Positions 12,945-23,264 are shown, numbered from the stretch's first letter. The stretch is DNA of 64,000 bases from Arion vulgaris (GCA_020796225.1 CM036760.1:2354501-2418500); one strand, 5' to 3'. Program-made: numbers and translations. Notes: a model not told the origin generated them from the sequence alone.

Positions 12945-13170
12945 CTTCTTCTTCTCCGATCGCTCTATATCGACCACTTGTTGAGATTTGTATGTCATCT
13001 GACACTAAGAGCGATTGAACGTTGTGCCAGTTATGTGCATGCAAGTAGGCCAACAAATCCGATTTCTACGACGCGTTTTTTTTACTAGGGTACCTTCGGT
13101 AGATCATACCTCAGTCGATTCTTACGACATGCCTTGTAGGTTGCAGTGGTACTATTATTTGCTTCCCTTA
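12945..13170 (+). repeat. REP-A copy
   Basis: Contains the family landmarks in order: ttcttctccgatcg, tatcgaccacttgtt, 'taagagcgattgaacgttg', 'gccagttatgtgcatgcaag', a tactagggtacctt segment, 'cttacgacatgccttgtagg' and 'ttgcttcccttacgg'. Its 3' end merges into the 47-bp array. No open frame or tRNA-like promoter is visible. Confidence 0.82.
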
Positions 13171-13447
13171 CGGCTCTGGCAACACACCGGCGCTGGATGC
13201 CCTTAATACCTGTTTACCGGCTCTGGCAGCACACCGGCGCTGGATGCCCCTAACACTTGTTTACCGGCTCTGGCAGCACACCGGCGCTGGATGCCCCTAA
13301 CACTTGTTTACCGGCTCTGACCCCACACCGGCGCTGGATGCCCCTAACACTTGTTTACCGGCTCTGGCAGCACACCGGCGCTGGATGCCCCTAACACTTG
13401 TTTACCGGCTCTGACCCCACACCGGCGCTGGATGCCCCTAAATACTT
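13167..13447. repeat. 47-bp GC-rich array, about 6 copies, from the REP-A 3' end
   Basis: The unit carries ccggctctggcagcacacc, ggcgctggatgcccc and taacacttgttta. Starts at 13217, 13264 and 13311 give a 47-bp period. The GC-rich unit resembles the 'ggccacagcatcgcactgg' end of the REP-A copy at 33785. It therefore appears to be that end multiplied. Confidence 0.93.
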
Positions 13448-13621
13448 GTTTACTATCTATTTCTTAATCATATTGATCGGTTCCGGTGCTTACACTGGAG
13501 TTTTTAAAACTATGTATTCCCTTCTATATAGTTTGACTGCAGAATTCTCAATAATCAACTGCAGTATAGTTAGACAATATCTAGAGAACCATCTCATCAA
13601 ATAATTATATTAATATAGTAA

Positions 13622-13830
13622 CTCACACACAGGACCATACGGTCTATTTTCTCAGTATGATGCAAATCTTCGATATGCCGCCCCTTAAATGTTTTTTGCT
13701 TTTAAATAACCTTCAATTATTATTTTGATTTCGCTGCTTAAGCCACCCTCCCTCCTCTTTGGGAGCCGCCTGATGCGGCCGCCTCTCTGTATCATAGCAT
13801 GACACGGCCCTGTTCATACACACATTTTCG
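13622..13830 (+). repeat. REP-B copy
   Basis: About 200 bp shared with 63290-63490, including 'aaataaccttcaatt', 'ttttgatttcgctgctta', 'cgcctgatgcggccgcctct' and 'ctgtatcatagcatg'. Class unknown. The sequence between 13448 and 13621 shows nothing recognisable. Confidence 0.8.
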
Positions 13831-13839
13831 TGGGATTGT

Positions 13840-14112
13840 TAGTTGATATATTAGCGTTGTTGCAGACACAAGTGTGTTAGTTGATATATTAGCGTTGTTG
13901 CAGACACACGTGTGTTAGTTGATATATTAGCGTTGTTGCAGACACAAGTGTGTTAGTTGATATATTAGCGTTGTTGCAGACACAAGTGTGTTAGTTGATA
14001 TATTAGCGTTGTTGCAGACACAAGTGTGTTAGTTGATATATTAGCGTTGTTGCAGACACAAGTGTGTTAGTTGATATATTAGCGTTGTGACAGACACAAG
14101 TGTGTTAGTTGT
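13840..14112. repeat. 38-bp array, 7 copies
   Basis: The unit contains gttagttgatatattagcg, ttgttgcagacacaagtgt. Nearly identical copies start right at the REP-B 3' edge. From 14113 to 14434 I see no feature. Confidence 0.93.
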
Positions 14113-14447
14113 TTTGTTACAAAGAAATGTAAGAAAACACAATAATCCATGACAATGACGTATAGAAGAACTAACTAGACGAATCTGTGTCTTACAGACT
14201 ACAATTATAACTTCTTAATTTGGCCAACTTAAACTGAACTTTTACCATCCCACGCTCTAATAAGTTAACGTCATGTCAACGATACGCCTTCTTTAGTAAT
14301 GATATTAAGACAGTGTTCAAGAAGATGTTCATTTAAACACATCGTGATCTGAAGCTAAACAAAACCATACCTTTTCGCAAACGTAAGTATACGCATACTT
14401 TCTACATGTTCGTATAAATAGACCAGATAATATTAACATATCATGAT

Positions 14448-14652
14448 TGCCCGCCTGCCCAGCGTGTTCGTAGCGCGTTGGACTACTGGTGACTATCCCT
14501 CTGTGTGTGCGGGTTCAATTCCGCGGAATGGCAGAAAAAGCCACATATTTCCCAGATTTACGGTGTTCGTGGCACCGAACCGAAGGGTTACGATGTCCAT
14601 GACACCGAGCCGAAGAGCTGAAAAGCTCAAGTGCTTCTGGATCGGAAAAAAC
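14448..14652 (+). mobile_element. SINE1 copy with 13-bp target duplications
   Basis: A 205-bp element with a tRNA-like head: an A-box-like region around gtagcgcgttggactactgg and a B box in 'gcgggttcaattccg'. A body with 'gttacgatgtccatgacacc' and 'gtgcttctggatcgg' ends in an A run. It is flanked by AACATATCATGAT at 14435-14447 and 14653-14665, an exact target-site duplication. Other copies lie at 22977-23181 (-) and 58249-58447 (+). It would be transcribed by RNA polymerase III and mobilised by a LINE. Confidence 0.92.
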
Positions 14653-14699
14653 AACATATCATGATAAGTTGCACTACCAGGAGGCCATACAATCAATGA

Positions 14700-15165
14700 A
14701 TTCAGGTAAATAAGTTGACAAAAAAGATGTCAAGATAAGAATACAAAAAAGCAATTGGAAACTTTATTGCAGTGAGTAAGATACGGAAGTCAAAAGAGAT
14801 CAAAACAAACACAAACACAAAGCTGGAAATCTTTTAATCAAATGTGAAGTCAGTGCTGTTCTATGGCTCGGAAACATGGAGGATAACAAAAGAAACCACC
14901 AGAAAACTACAGACATTCATAAATGGATGTTTACGTAGAATAGAGGGACTGAGATGGTATGATAAGAATACAAACGAGGAACTCGGTGAAAGAACTAAGC
15001 AGATACTAGTAAAGATAGAATTCAGGAAGAGACGCTGGCGATAGATAGGACATATATTGAGAAGACCGACTGGAAGCATTGCAAGACAGGCACTGTTTTG
15101 GCACCCGCAGGGAAAGAGGAGTAGGGAAGGTCTAGACAGACCTGGAGAAGGGAGCTGGAGGCTGA
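14700..15165 (+). pseudogene. LINE-B C-terminal reverse transcriptase fragment
   Basis: The frame runs from IGNFIAVSKIRKSKE through VKSVLFYGSETWRITKETTRK, then FINGCLRRIEGLRWYDKNTNE and a stop inside KRRWR*IGHILRRP, continuing as QALFWHPQGKRSREG. 'LFYGSETW' and 'FINxCLR(R/K)I' are hallmark motifs after the reverse transcriptase palm, before the 'IGH' and 'GRPR' tail. The catalytic palm is missing, so this is 5' truncated. The segment expected to read GRPR..W is interrupted by the 21-bp array. The other copy is split by LINE-A at 43890-47955. Confidence 0.88.
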
Positions 15166-15637
15166 GTGGAGGTGGTAGTAGTATTAGTGGAGCTGGTAGT
15201 AGTATTAGTGGAGGTGGTAGTTATATTAGTAGAGGTGGTAGTTATATTAGTGGAGGTGGTAGTTATATTAGTGGAGGTGGTAGTTGTATTAGTGGAGGTG
15301 GTAGTTATATTAGTGGAGGTGGTAGTAATATTAGTGGAGGTGGTAGTTATATTAGTGGAGGTGGTAGTTGTATTAGTGGAGGTGGTAGTTATATTAGTGG
15401 AGGTGGTAGTTATATTAGTGGAGGTGGTAGTTATATTAGTGGAGGTGGTAGTTATATTAGTGGAGGTGGTAGTTGTATTAGTGGAGGTGGTAGTTGTATT
15501 AGTGGAGGTGGTAGTTATATTAGTGGAGGTGGTAGTTATATTAGTGGAGGTGGTAGTCATATTAGTGGAGGTGGTAGTTGTATTAGTGGAGGTGGTAGTT
15601 ATATTAGTGGAGGTGGTAGTAATATTAGTAATAGGAA
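15160..15637. repeat. 21-bp array, about 22 copies, in the LINE-B tail
   Basis: The unit is ggtggtagttatattagtgga, with the ttat position varying to ttgt, taat or tcat. The period is divisible by three, so five of six frames stay open for 160 residues or more. None is likely to be a gene. The array starts within the LINE-B C-terminal coding segment. Confidence 0.96.
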
Positions 15638-15639
15638 GA

Positions 15640-16790
15640 GATGAGTAAAAGTCATCTCCAACCAGATAAACGCAGCATAACACTTGAGAACTTATGTTCG
15701 AAAATAAACAACAACAAAACTAGAATCTAGCACTGAAATATTAGAAATCAATGAAAGTAGATAAATTCAAAACATAACTTTTAACAAGATTAATCATCAG
15801 ATTGTGAATAAAGTATTTGTAGTTGGTTAACGAACCCGATATGAAATCTGACAGAAGAAAAGATGCTGAGCAAGATGTATTTCTGGAATCATTCTGTTCC
15901 ATATTTGTCTTGATGATCTCATTCCGATTTCAATTATGATTAACTTGGTAGTATTAAGTATTTCTTGTGTGGGAAGTATGACGTATGTTAGAGAGCTAAT
16001 ATTATATATGTGTGTGTGTGTGTAGGATAATGCTAATTATGTATGTGTGTAAGTTAGAATGCAGTATGGGTGTGAACTAGTGTGAAATGTGTGTGTAAGC
16101 TGGTGTGAATTATGTGTACAGGCTAATATTAAATATGTATATGTGTTGGATAATATTAAATGTGAATGCATGTAGGCTGGTGTAAAGTATGTATGTGTGT
16201 AGCTATATTTCGTTCCAAAATTCGTGATCACACTAAGGTTTAATTTGTACGAAATCTATCTGATGGATACAAGTAATTTTTGCATGCAGTCTTATTACCT
16301 CACGACGTTACGAATCCATGTTTAACTAATTGGTAGGTAGCTTAGTTGATGCAAAACACGTTTTTGTTATATAATTTTGCATAAGCACAACATGATAATC
16401 AAAGTTTAGAACTTACACTAATACACAAAATGGTGGCGAATGATTGCAAGTATTCCTATTACATATTATAAAAAGAAAGGTGAAATTGTGAACAAATGAT
16501 ACCTTCCACTTCTATAAATGAAAGTAAAAGTTTTGCTTGCATACGCCAATGACAGTCGGTAGGAAACATTGTGAACTGATTAATTTCACGGATTCCGATT
16601 TTGACGTGCACTGAATTGCATTTGGAACACGGAGATGCTTAGTTATAGACAAACTTGACAATCGTACTGTAAAATTTCGACAAGTATACCAGATCAACAT
16701 CGCGGTAAATTTAGTAATAACATATAATACAATTCTTACATAACTAAAGGTTTGGGTGGGCAAAAATACTTTTGGAACGTCGTCACTGTT
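15640..16790. other. Gene-free spacer with a TG-rich degenerate minisatellite
   Basis: At about 16005-16210 imperfect copies of 'gtatgtgtgtaagctagtgtgaa'-like sequence occur, with relatives at 17100-17240. The rest shows no coding. Confidence 0.6.
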
Positions 16791-16794
16791 AAAT

Positions 16795-17000
16795 AATAAA
16801 AAATAAATAATTCCTCTCGTACCGTTATGCGTTACATAGGGCCTGCAAGTAATTTCTCCATACCGCTCTATCCTTGGCAACTCGCTCAATCTCCTCCATG
16901 GAACTGAGACCGATATGTCCTGCCTCTCTCAGCAAAGTTCGTTTCAGGGTCTCCTTAGTTCGACCTCTTTTTCTTGAACCCTTTGTCGTCACTGTTACCT
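16795..17000 (-). pseudogene. LINE-C 3' end
   Basis: The reverse strand reads KGSRKRGRTKETLKRTLLREAGH, here as RKRGRTKETLKR and LLREAGHIGLSSMEEIERVAK, then DRAVWRNYLQALCNA and a stop, followed by an AAT-rich tail. 'RxKETLKRTL' and 'W..(Y/L)LQALC' mark the C-terminus of a LINE protein. Five further copies in the window share it, so the consensus is visible. Only about 65 codons remain. Confidence 0.85.
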
Positions 17001-17099
17001 ATATAAAAATGTACAAATCAAGAATTTCTGTCAAGTGGATAATTTTATATCGGTCGGTAAAGATAATCACGAATTTTGTAACGAACTATAGTATGAAGT

Positions 17100-17240
17100 A
17101 TCTACTGTACTAGTATGATGTGTGTATGTGTGTAGCTTCGTTTGAAGTATGTGTGTATGCTAGTATGACAAATGTGTGTAGACCAATATGCATTATGTGT
17201 GTAGGCTAGTATGACGTATGTATGTGTGTAAGTATGAAGC
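17100..17240. repeat. TG-rich degenerate minisatellite
   Basis: Loose repeats of 'gtatgtgtgtagnctagtatga', related to 16005-16210. From 17241 to 17512 nothing is recognised. Confidence 0.6.
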
Positions 17241-17512
17241 TTGGGTCTATATGTGCAGAGACCAAGATACGCTGGGTATAGTAGAGTGTTCCCAGGACGC
17301 AGGTTCTGTATGAAACCATACCGGTGTTGATGATCTGCATAGTATACTTCCACATTTTATGTGTCTAACGTTGATGAGGCCATACCGTTTCTCATGTGCA
17401 GTTCAGCATCTAATCAGATGTTGAACCCAGTTCGTACCGACATATGTGTATGTGCTCAGGTTCTGCATCCCAAACTATCACAGTGGATTTGTTAAGGATG
17501 CAATATATGTCA

Positions 17513-17793
17513 GTAAATATTTTCCTCTTGTACCGTTATACGTTACTTAGGGCCTGCAAGTCATTTCTTCATACCTCTAACCTGAGCAAGTCGCTTAATC
17601 TCTTCCATGAAATTGGGACCAACATTTCTTGCCTCTTTCAGTAAAGTTTGTTTCAGGGTCTGCCCAGAGTGACATCTCTTTCTTGAACCATTTTATGTCA
17701 CTTCAATGCCTGCTTTGGTATTCTTTGATCGTTTGTTCTCAATGAATGTACAACATATCTCCATCGTCTCCTTCTTATAACAGTTGTTACTAG

Positions 17794-17795
<2 letters not shown>
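17513..17795 (-). pseudogene. LINE-C 3' end, second copy
   Basis: Shares 'gggcctgcaagt', 'tcttccatgaaattgggacc' and 'ttgtttcagggtc' with the other LINE-C tails. It extends upstream on the reverse strand to the 'cttataacagttgttactagt' boundary seen in the copies at 21915 and 23265. Coding is broken. Confidence 0.85.

Positions 17796-17866
<71 letters not shown>
17793..17866. repeat. (TA)n microsatellite
   Basis: An uninterrupted run of TA dinucleotides at the LINE-C boundary. Confidence 0.97.
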
Positions 17867-17870
<4 letters not shown>

Positions 17871-17879
17871 GTATGTATG

Positions 17880-17999
17880 TATTTATATACTAGTAGGCTA
17901 GAGATTTCCATTTGAAACGTAAAGTCAGTCCTGACATATGTATATATACTAGTAGGCTAGAGATTTACATTTGAAACGTCAAGTCAGTCCAGACAGACA
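17880..17999. repeat. 59-bp direct duplication
   Basis: 'atactagtaggctagagatt' followed by 'catttgaaacgt' occurs twice in direct succession with few differences. Confidence 0.85.
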
Positions 18000-18216
18000 T
18001 ATGGTTGTAAATAATGAAGAACAACAAGGACTACCAGAACGTTACCATATTTCGTGTGTATGTGTGCGTGTGCAAAATAGAACGGATAAATTCGTATGAC
18101 AAGGTTATACATGAGGAACTCAAAGCAAGAACCAATACAGTTCTTATTTTTATGTTTGTTGGTCAGTACGCATGGATAAAACACACAACAAGACTCGATC
18201 TTAAGATGAAAGCAGT

Positions 18217-18306
18217 ATGCCTAGCATTCACTGGAACAAAGAAACCAGCATGCCTAGCATTCACTGGAACAAAGAAACCAGCATGCCTAGCATTCACTGG
18301 AACAAA
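18217..18306. repeat. 33-bp array, 3 copies
   Basis: The unit contains agcatgcctagcattcactg and gaacaaagaaacc. The short open frames around it are not convincing genes. Confidence 0.92.
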
Positions 18307-18385
18307 TCTTTCAAGACTATCTTTTATCAGGGATACTGTGAAGCAAATTTGGCCACACTTAGTCAATGTGAAAACACAAGTTTTT

Positions 18386-18865
18386 CATAGTATCATATAA
18401 CATACAGATCACTAGTATCATATAAAATAAAGATCACTAGTATCATATAACATACAGATCACTAGTATCATATAACATACAGATCACTAGTATCATATAC
18501 AATACAGATCACTAGTATCATATCACATACAGATCACTAGTATCATATAACATACAGATCACTAGTATCATATCACATACAGATCACTAGTATCATATAA
18601 CATACAGATGACTAGTATCATATCACATACAGATGACTAGTATCATATCACATACAGATCACTAGTATCATATCACATACAGATCACTAGTATCATATCA
18701 CATACAGATCACTAGTATCATATCACATACAGATCACTAGTATCATATCACATACAGATGACTAGTATCATATCACATACAGATCACTAGTATCATATCA
18801 CATACAGATCACTAGTATCATATCACATACAGATCACTAGTATCATATCACATACAGATCACACA
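18386..18865. repeat. 25-bp array, about 19 copies, within REP-A
   Basis: The unit is actagtatcatatcacata plus cagatc. The last unit runs straight into reverse-strand REP-A sequence, and 'tcacatacagatcac' resembles the REP-A segment 'tcacatacaaatcacac' seen at 34600. The array therefore likely grew from REP-A. Confidence 0.93.
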
Positions 18866-18935
18866 AAGAATGGTTTAACAAGTAGTTGATATGGAGTGTT
18901 GGAAGAAGAAGATACATTGGTAATAAATTCCACAA
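18850..18935 (-). repeat. REP-A partial copy at the array edge
   Basis: Matches REP-A in 'aagtagttgatatggagtg', 'ttggaagaagaagatac' order as in the copy at 241. The sequence from 18936 to 19409 shows no gene. Confidence 0.6.
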
Positions 18936-19409
18936 ATTTGTGTGAAACAAATACAATTGCGTTATAACAAAAATAGCGTGTATCGTCTGAACTTTGACAA
19001 GTAAATCACGTTTAGGCTTTAACAAATTTGACACAAATATGACCAATGTAATTTATATATTGACAAATGTAATTAGCACATCAATTGAAACTTGCTTAGC
19101 GCAGGAAATATACGAATCATCTTAATTCAATATAATATCGAATTTTAGAATTTATAAATGATATCTTAAATCCGAGTTACACGATCTACTCTATTTTGGG
19201 TTTTTATGATGCCCCAAGTTGTGTAAGAATGACCCCCAGTTGAGATATGTCAGCTTTGTAACTGTGTAGTGTAGAAATGGCTTATGCACCAGATTTTAAC
19301 CTATAGAGCTTACGGTGGTATTATTTATGAATGTCCTGCTTCTGTCGCTGTCATGTCATAGTCACGATGCCGTAGTCATGTAATAAAGGTATTCAGAATA
19401 CAGCTACAC

Positions 19410-19502
19410 ATTTGACATAGGTGTCGACAACAGTACATCTACATATTTGACATAGGTGTCGACAACAGTACATCTACATATTTGACAAAGGTGTCGACAA
19501 CA
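19410..19502. repeat. 33-bp array, 3 copies
   Basis: The unit contains tttgacataggtgtcgacaa and cagtacatctacata. Confidence 0.92.
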
Positions 19503-19860
19503 GGGAGAACGTTGCTCAAGACAGATCCACCTGGCACACACTTCTTCCACTTTAGTAAGCGAGGCAAATAGAACTACACGCATGGAACAAAAACGCCAAA
19601 CTAGAAAGGTAGTAAAACTTCCCACAAGTGCAATTATTCATTGCCCACACTGTGCAAGTATTCATTGCCCACACTGTGCAAGTATTCATTGCCCACACTG
19701 TGCAAGAACATATCAAGCCCGGATCGGGCTATCTACTCATCTGCAAACACACAGACAAAAATAACGCAACTATATTCCCTTGGATGAAAATTGTGTGGTC
19801 ATCATCACCCATGATGGACGAGCAACAATCACATCACATGTATTTACAGAAATGGCTGGC
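19503..19860 (+). pseudogene. LINE-D-type C-terminus with zinc finger
   Basis: The frame reads EANRTTRMEQKRQTRKVVKL, then three copies of IHCPHCA, then RTYQARIGLSTHLQTHRQK. A stop is followed by CVVIITHDGRAT in another frame. CPHC-x12-H-x3-H is a C2H2 zinc finger, the C-terminal module also present in the copies at 38251, 43030 and 57184. The preceding 'SxLVSEANRTTRMEQKR' matches the 57184 copy. The CPHC half is tandemly triplicated (24-bp unit, 19636-19705). Upstream reverse transcriptase coding is absent. Confidence 0.8.
19636..19705. repeat. 24-bp triplication inside the zinc finger
   Basis: Three copies of attcattgcccacactgtgc aagt, in frame, each encoding one CPHC knuckle. Confidence 0.93.
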
Positions 19861-19930
19861 GACTTGCAATCAACGAAGCGGTGTTACCTATGTTTGTACG
19901 CAGAAAGCTCTGACAAACGAATCATTTCTC

Positions 19931-20155
19931 GTCTGTCACTGGTATTCCTTAGAATATGAAACGTTTGTCACTGGTATTCATTAGAATATGAAACGTTTGT
20001 CACTGGTATTCATTAGAATATGAAACGTTTGTCACTGGTATTCATTAGAATATGAAACGTTTGTCACTGGTATTCAATAGAATATGAAACGTTTGTCACT
20101 GGTATTCATTAGAATAGGAAACGTTTGTCACTGGTATTCATTAGAATATGAGCCA
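19931..20155. repeat. 32-bp array, 7 copies
   Basis: The unit contains tatgaaacgtttgtcactgg and tattcattagaa. An internal ATTC/GAAT hairpin is present in each unit. From 20156 to 20404 nothing is recognised. Confidence 0.95.
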
Positions 20156-20404
20156 AACAGTCCAAGATTCTCAGTCTAAAATGAACATTCCATATATACC
20201 ATATGAATTCGAGATATACTGTAAAACAGCACAAGAAACTATAAAAATGTTATTAAGTATTCATCAACCGACTAGATCACATAACTGGATAATTTGTTGA
20301 TAAATTAAATAAATATTTATTTATACAATTATAGTCTCAAATAGAATCTTACGCCACCTTTTTTTTACGTCAGAAGTTTTTCACAAACACTGAAACAGCC
20401 AAAC

Positions 20405-20530
20405 GTGAATAATATCAGTTGGCAGAAATGTAGTAATTCTACAAATAAATAATATCAGTTGGCAGATATGTAGTAATTCTACAAATGAATAATATCAGTT
20501 GGCAGATATGTAGTAATTCTACAAATGAAT
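20405..20530. repeat. 40-bp array, 3 copies
   Basis: The unit contains aataatatcagttggcagat and atgtagtaattctacaaatg. Confidence 0.93.
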
Positions 20531-20534
20531 ACGA

Positions 20535-20815
20535 TAGATAAGGAGGATGCTCTTCGGTCTCTTCCGACTGCCTGTTGGACGAAGACACTAAAATAGATGT
20601 TGAATCGATCCAGCGATTTCAGTAGTTTGGAGGTACCCGTTGTACATTTAGAACGGGATGTATGAGGGGCAGAGTGAAGAGTGTGTTTAATCAGTGAGAC
20701 ACGGGAACCATCAATATGCATATTCTTAGATATCTATGGGGGGAAAAAAACTGAGCACCTATGGGTCTGCCCGAAGTGCAATAACGTAAATTTAGTAACA
20801 AATAACTAATTCTGC
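20535..20815 (+). pseudogene. LINE-R 3' end fragment
   Basis: Matches the last about 270 bp of the LINE-R copy at 52651-53258: ttcggtctctt, 'tgttgaatcgatccagcg', 'gtgtgtttaatcagtgag', 'accatcaatatgcatattct' and a tail ending 'agtaacaaataactaat'. No catalytic domain is left. Confidence 0.85.
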
Positions 20816-20819
20816 AAAA

Positions 20820-20985
20820 TTAGGCATGGAAAAGAAGGCATGGACGCACAGAGGAAACATTAAGAACAACTGTAGAAGGAGAGTAGGTTGTGGCCTGACG
20901 TGGTAAACAATTGTTAGAATTGCGACAGAACAACAGCAATGGAAATCTCTTGTGGAGGGCCTTATGTTTCAAACACGATACAAAG
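20820..20985 (+). pseudogene. LINE-F C-terminal fragment
   Basis: In frame pieces, HRGNIKNNCRRRVGCGLTW then EQQQWKSLVEGLMFQTRYK parallel the LINE-F tail at 10560-10740 (CGLTW, QQWKSLVEA). It is broken by a stop after CGLTW. Confidence 0.7.
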
Positions 20986-20989
20986 ATAA

Positions 20990-21600
20990 CACACACATAT
21001 ACATATATAAATTTGTAAGGCAGATCTGGACAGGTCCACGTTCTGGGTATGTCGTGTTAGCGAAAATGCCAGTCCGCAGCCACATAATTGACATTGGACT
21101 AGTTGCGAATAGTGATTTATGGACATAGCCGGCACAGATCGGCTTTATTTATTTGTTTTGACCTACAGTATAAGTACAGTCCCATAACTTCCCGTGATAT
21201 GTCGGTATGCGCGTGAAAGAGTTGAAATGATTAATTGAAAACTTATAGTTTACACTTGCCCAACATTAATAAGACTAACCGAGGACAGTAGAGTCTCACC
21301 TCTGACCTTACAAGTAATTGTTTTGCTAAATTTCCAAAAATAGAAATGTATAAATAGAAAGATACGGACGAGATATCATGGTCATTCTGCACACAAACAC
21401 AAAAGTTTATTTTGTTCTGACGATCGAATAGTAGACATTGCCAATAACAAATCTAACAAGATCAATCAATAATATTATAGTTTGCAAAGAAGATAAAGAA
21501 AATCATCAACATTCCCTTTCACATTTGTTTTCTATCGTACCGTTCTTATTTTTGTTTTAATCATTCGTAGACATCAGCTTGAAATATAAACAGGGTCTTG
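20990..21600. other. Gene-free spacer
   Basis: AT-rich, with a short CA/TA run at about 20990-21010. No supported feature. Confidence 0.5.
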
Positions 21601-21604
21601 AGAT

Positions 21605-21845
21605 GGAGGACTGAATTCATTGAATCGAGTTTACTCACATGGTTCGGTACCTCTCCGCAGAAATCTTTCGACGCTTTTCATAGTATTGCGCAAAGCACGC
21701 TCACAAACTTCGTAGTCATGGCAACAATTCTAATAGTTTCTGGAAAAAAGGGAACTCGTGAACAGAAGGGATTGTCTGGATTTGAACTGATGATCTTGGA
21801 AACGCAAAGCACACGTTTCAACCATTGAGTCGTCATTTCACATCA
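21605..21845 (-). mobile_element. SINE2 copy
   Basis: On the reverse strand a tRNA-like head (gacgactcaatggttgaaac as A-box region, 'cagttcaaatccag' as B box) is followed by a body containing 'gttcacgagttccc', 'ttgttgccatgactacg'. The body is shared with 24770-24950, and head plus early body with 63630-63757. I did not find clear target duplications. Family unnamed. Confidence 0.65.
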
Positions 21846-21910
21846 GATTGTCGAGATCTTTTCTCATCTGAACAGTTTCGGGATGTTTCATGTTGATTTA
21901 CTGTTTGAAT

Positions 21911-22208
21911 CATAATAATAATAATAATTCCTCTCGTACCATTATACGTTACATAGGGCCTGCAAGTAATTTATCCATACCGCTCTATCCTGAGCAACTC
22001 GTTCAATCTCCTCCATGGAACTGAGACCGATATTTCCTGCCTCTCTCAGCAAAGTTCGTTTCAGGGTAACCTTAGTTCGTCCTCTCTTTCTTGAACCCTT
22101 TGCATCCCACTCCATTGCCTACTTTGATATTCTTTGATCATTTCTCCTCAAGGTGTACCCAACATATCTCTCCATCTTCTCTTCTTATAACGGTTGTCAC
22201 TAGTGGTC
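21911..22208 (-). pseudogene. LINE-C 3' end, third copy
   Basis: On + it opens with a (taa)n run, the element's 3' tail, then 'cctctcgtaccattatacg', 'gggcctgcaagtaattt', 'ctcagcaaagttcgtttcag' and the boundary 'aacggttgtcactagtgg'. On the reverse strand this encodes KRGRTKVTLKRTLLREAG and further C-terminal residues. It is 5' truncated. Confidence 0.87.
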
Positions 22209-22354
22209 ATTTGAATCATAATCACGGAAATTATATTGTAATACTATATAATCACAATATAGATGGAGACAGTAGTAAAACTATGTACAATAGTTAAACA
22301 CGTAATAACAAGTACTGTAGTTTTATAAAATACAAAACAATGACATACACAGCA

Positions 22355-22405
22355 ACGTTTCGACCAAAGGCCTTTATTGCCAACGATGCAACAGAGTGAC
22401 GAATT
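22355..22405 (-). ncRNA. Hammerhead-ribozyme-like motif (degenerate)
   Basis: The reverse strand reads ATTCGTC, a spacer, 'AATAAAGGCCTTTGGTCGAAACG'-like sequence. CGTC and GAAACG could form the short stem III with U16.1-A15.1, and GGCC/GGTC the stem II. The expected CTGATGA core is eroded (CAATAAA), so activity is doubtful. Confidence 0.35.
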
Positions 22406-22555
22406 TCACGGCACACTACATATAGACTTTTACAAAGATATTACAACGGTCAAAAAACCGTTTTAACCCTTATAATATCTTTGTGAAACCGTGTAAGACC
22501 GTTTTTGGATCGTTGTAAAATCTTGGTCAAAGTCTATATGTCGTGTGCTGTGAAA

Positions 22556-22610
22556 TTCGTCACTCCTGTTGTATCGTTTGCTTGATAAAGGTCTTTTGGT
22601 CGAGACGTTG
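22556..22610 (+). ncRNA. Hammerhead-ribozyme-like motif (degenerate)
   Basis: TTCGTC at 22556-22561, TTGATAAAG at 22582-22590, GGTC...GGTC stem II, then GAGACG. The core differs from CTGATGA at C3 and G8, and GAAA is GAGA. Likely inactive. Confidence 0.35.
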
Positions 22611-22976
22611 CTGCGTATTGTCAATGTTGTTGTATTTTATAAAACTACAGTACTTAGTTATTACATGTTTTCCTCAATAATAAGAATGAAATTACAGCCT
22701 GTCTATTTCTTTTGCATCTATTTAAAGAATACTCTAGCCTTTACAACTTAGCAAGTTGTAACTTCGGTTGCGCAAGTTCTGCATACCGATAGATGCGGCC
22801 AAACGGGCAAACCACTAGAGAAGCCCCAGTAGATATATCAATCAACAGAGAATGGGAGTTGTTAGCCTATACACACTGAAATGCATGCTTGGGAGGAGAT
22901 CGGAGCAATTATGGACATATTCGATGTGAGATCAAGTTTATCCAACCTGAGTACATGGATATGTCCGATGTGAGAT

Positions 22977-23181
22977 TTTTTTTTTCCGATCCAGAAGCAC
23001 TTGAGCTTTTCTGCTCTTCGGCTCGGTGTCATGGACATCGTAACCCTTCAGTTTGATGCCACGAACACTGTAAATCTGGGGAATCTGTGGCTTTTCTGTC
23101 ATCCCGCGGAATTGAACCCGCACACACAGAGGGATAGTCACCGTAGTCCAACGCGCTACGAACACGCTGGGCAGACGGGTA
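22977..23181 (-). mobile_element. SINE1 copy with 13-bp target duplications
   Basis: Reverse-strand copy of the 205-bp SINE1: poly-T on + (the A tail), 'ccgatccagaagcactt', 'ggacatcgtaacccttc', then the B box complement 'cggaattgaacccgc'. It is flanked by TCCGATGTGAGAT at 22964-22976 and 23182-23194. Upstream, 22680-22960 has no supported feature. Confidence 0.92.
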
Positions 23182-23264
23182 TCCGATGTGAGATAAAAAT
23201 AATCTAACAATGAGTACAACTTAGCAGAACTAATTTTGCAGTGTTAATATTACTTATTTTATAC

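Larger units (their letters stand above)
22295..22670. mobile_element. Foldback element with two opposed hammerhead-like motifs
   Basis: Left arm (about 22295-22465) and right arm (about 22490-22670) are inverted copies. 'acgtaataacaagtactgtag' at the left pairs with 'ctacagtacttagttattac' at the right, and further shared blocks run inward to the centre around 22470. Each arm contains a 'cgtc...ttgataaag...ggtcgaaacg'-type motif. The single-arm version at 52196-52396 is flanked by target duplications, so the arm sequence is mobile. It is possibly derived from a Penelope-like or retrozyme-type element. No coding is present. Confidence 0.75.

Noticed and set aside
15057..15683. Open frames of 160-195 residues on both strands (GGGSYIS or TTTSTNI repeats)
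   Set aside because: Caused by the 21-bp period; the same DNA is open in most frames.
17793..17880. Helitron 3' end (ctagta followed by a TA run)
   Set aside because: There is no preceding GC-rich hairpin, and the tail is the LINE-C boundary sequence shared with 21911-22208.
17880..17999. Hammerhead-like 'gaaacgtcaagtc' in the 59-bp duplication
   Set aside because: No CTGATGA-like core at a workable distance.
19931..20155. Satellite-borne hammerhead in the 32-bp array (gaaacgtttgtc with an ATTC/GAAT hairpin)
   Set aside because: The unit has CTGGTAT where CTGATGA would be needed, with the essential A and G missing, so the resemblance is superficial.
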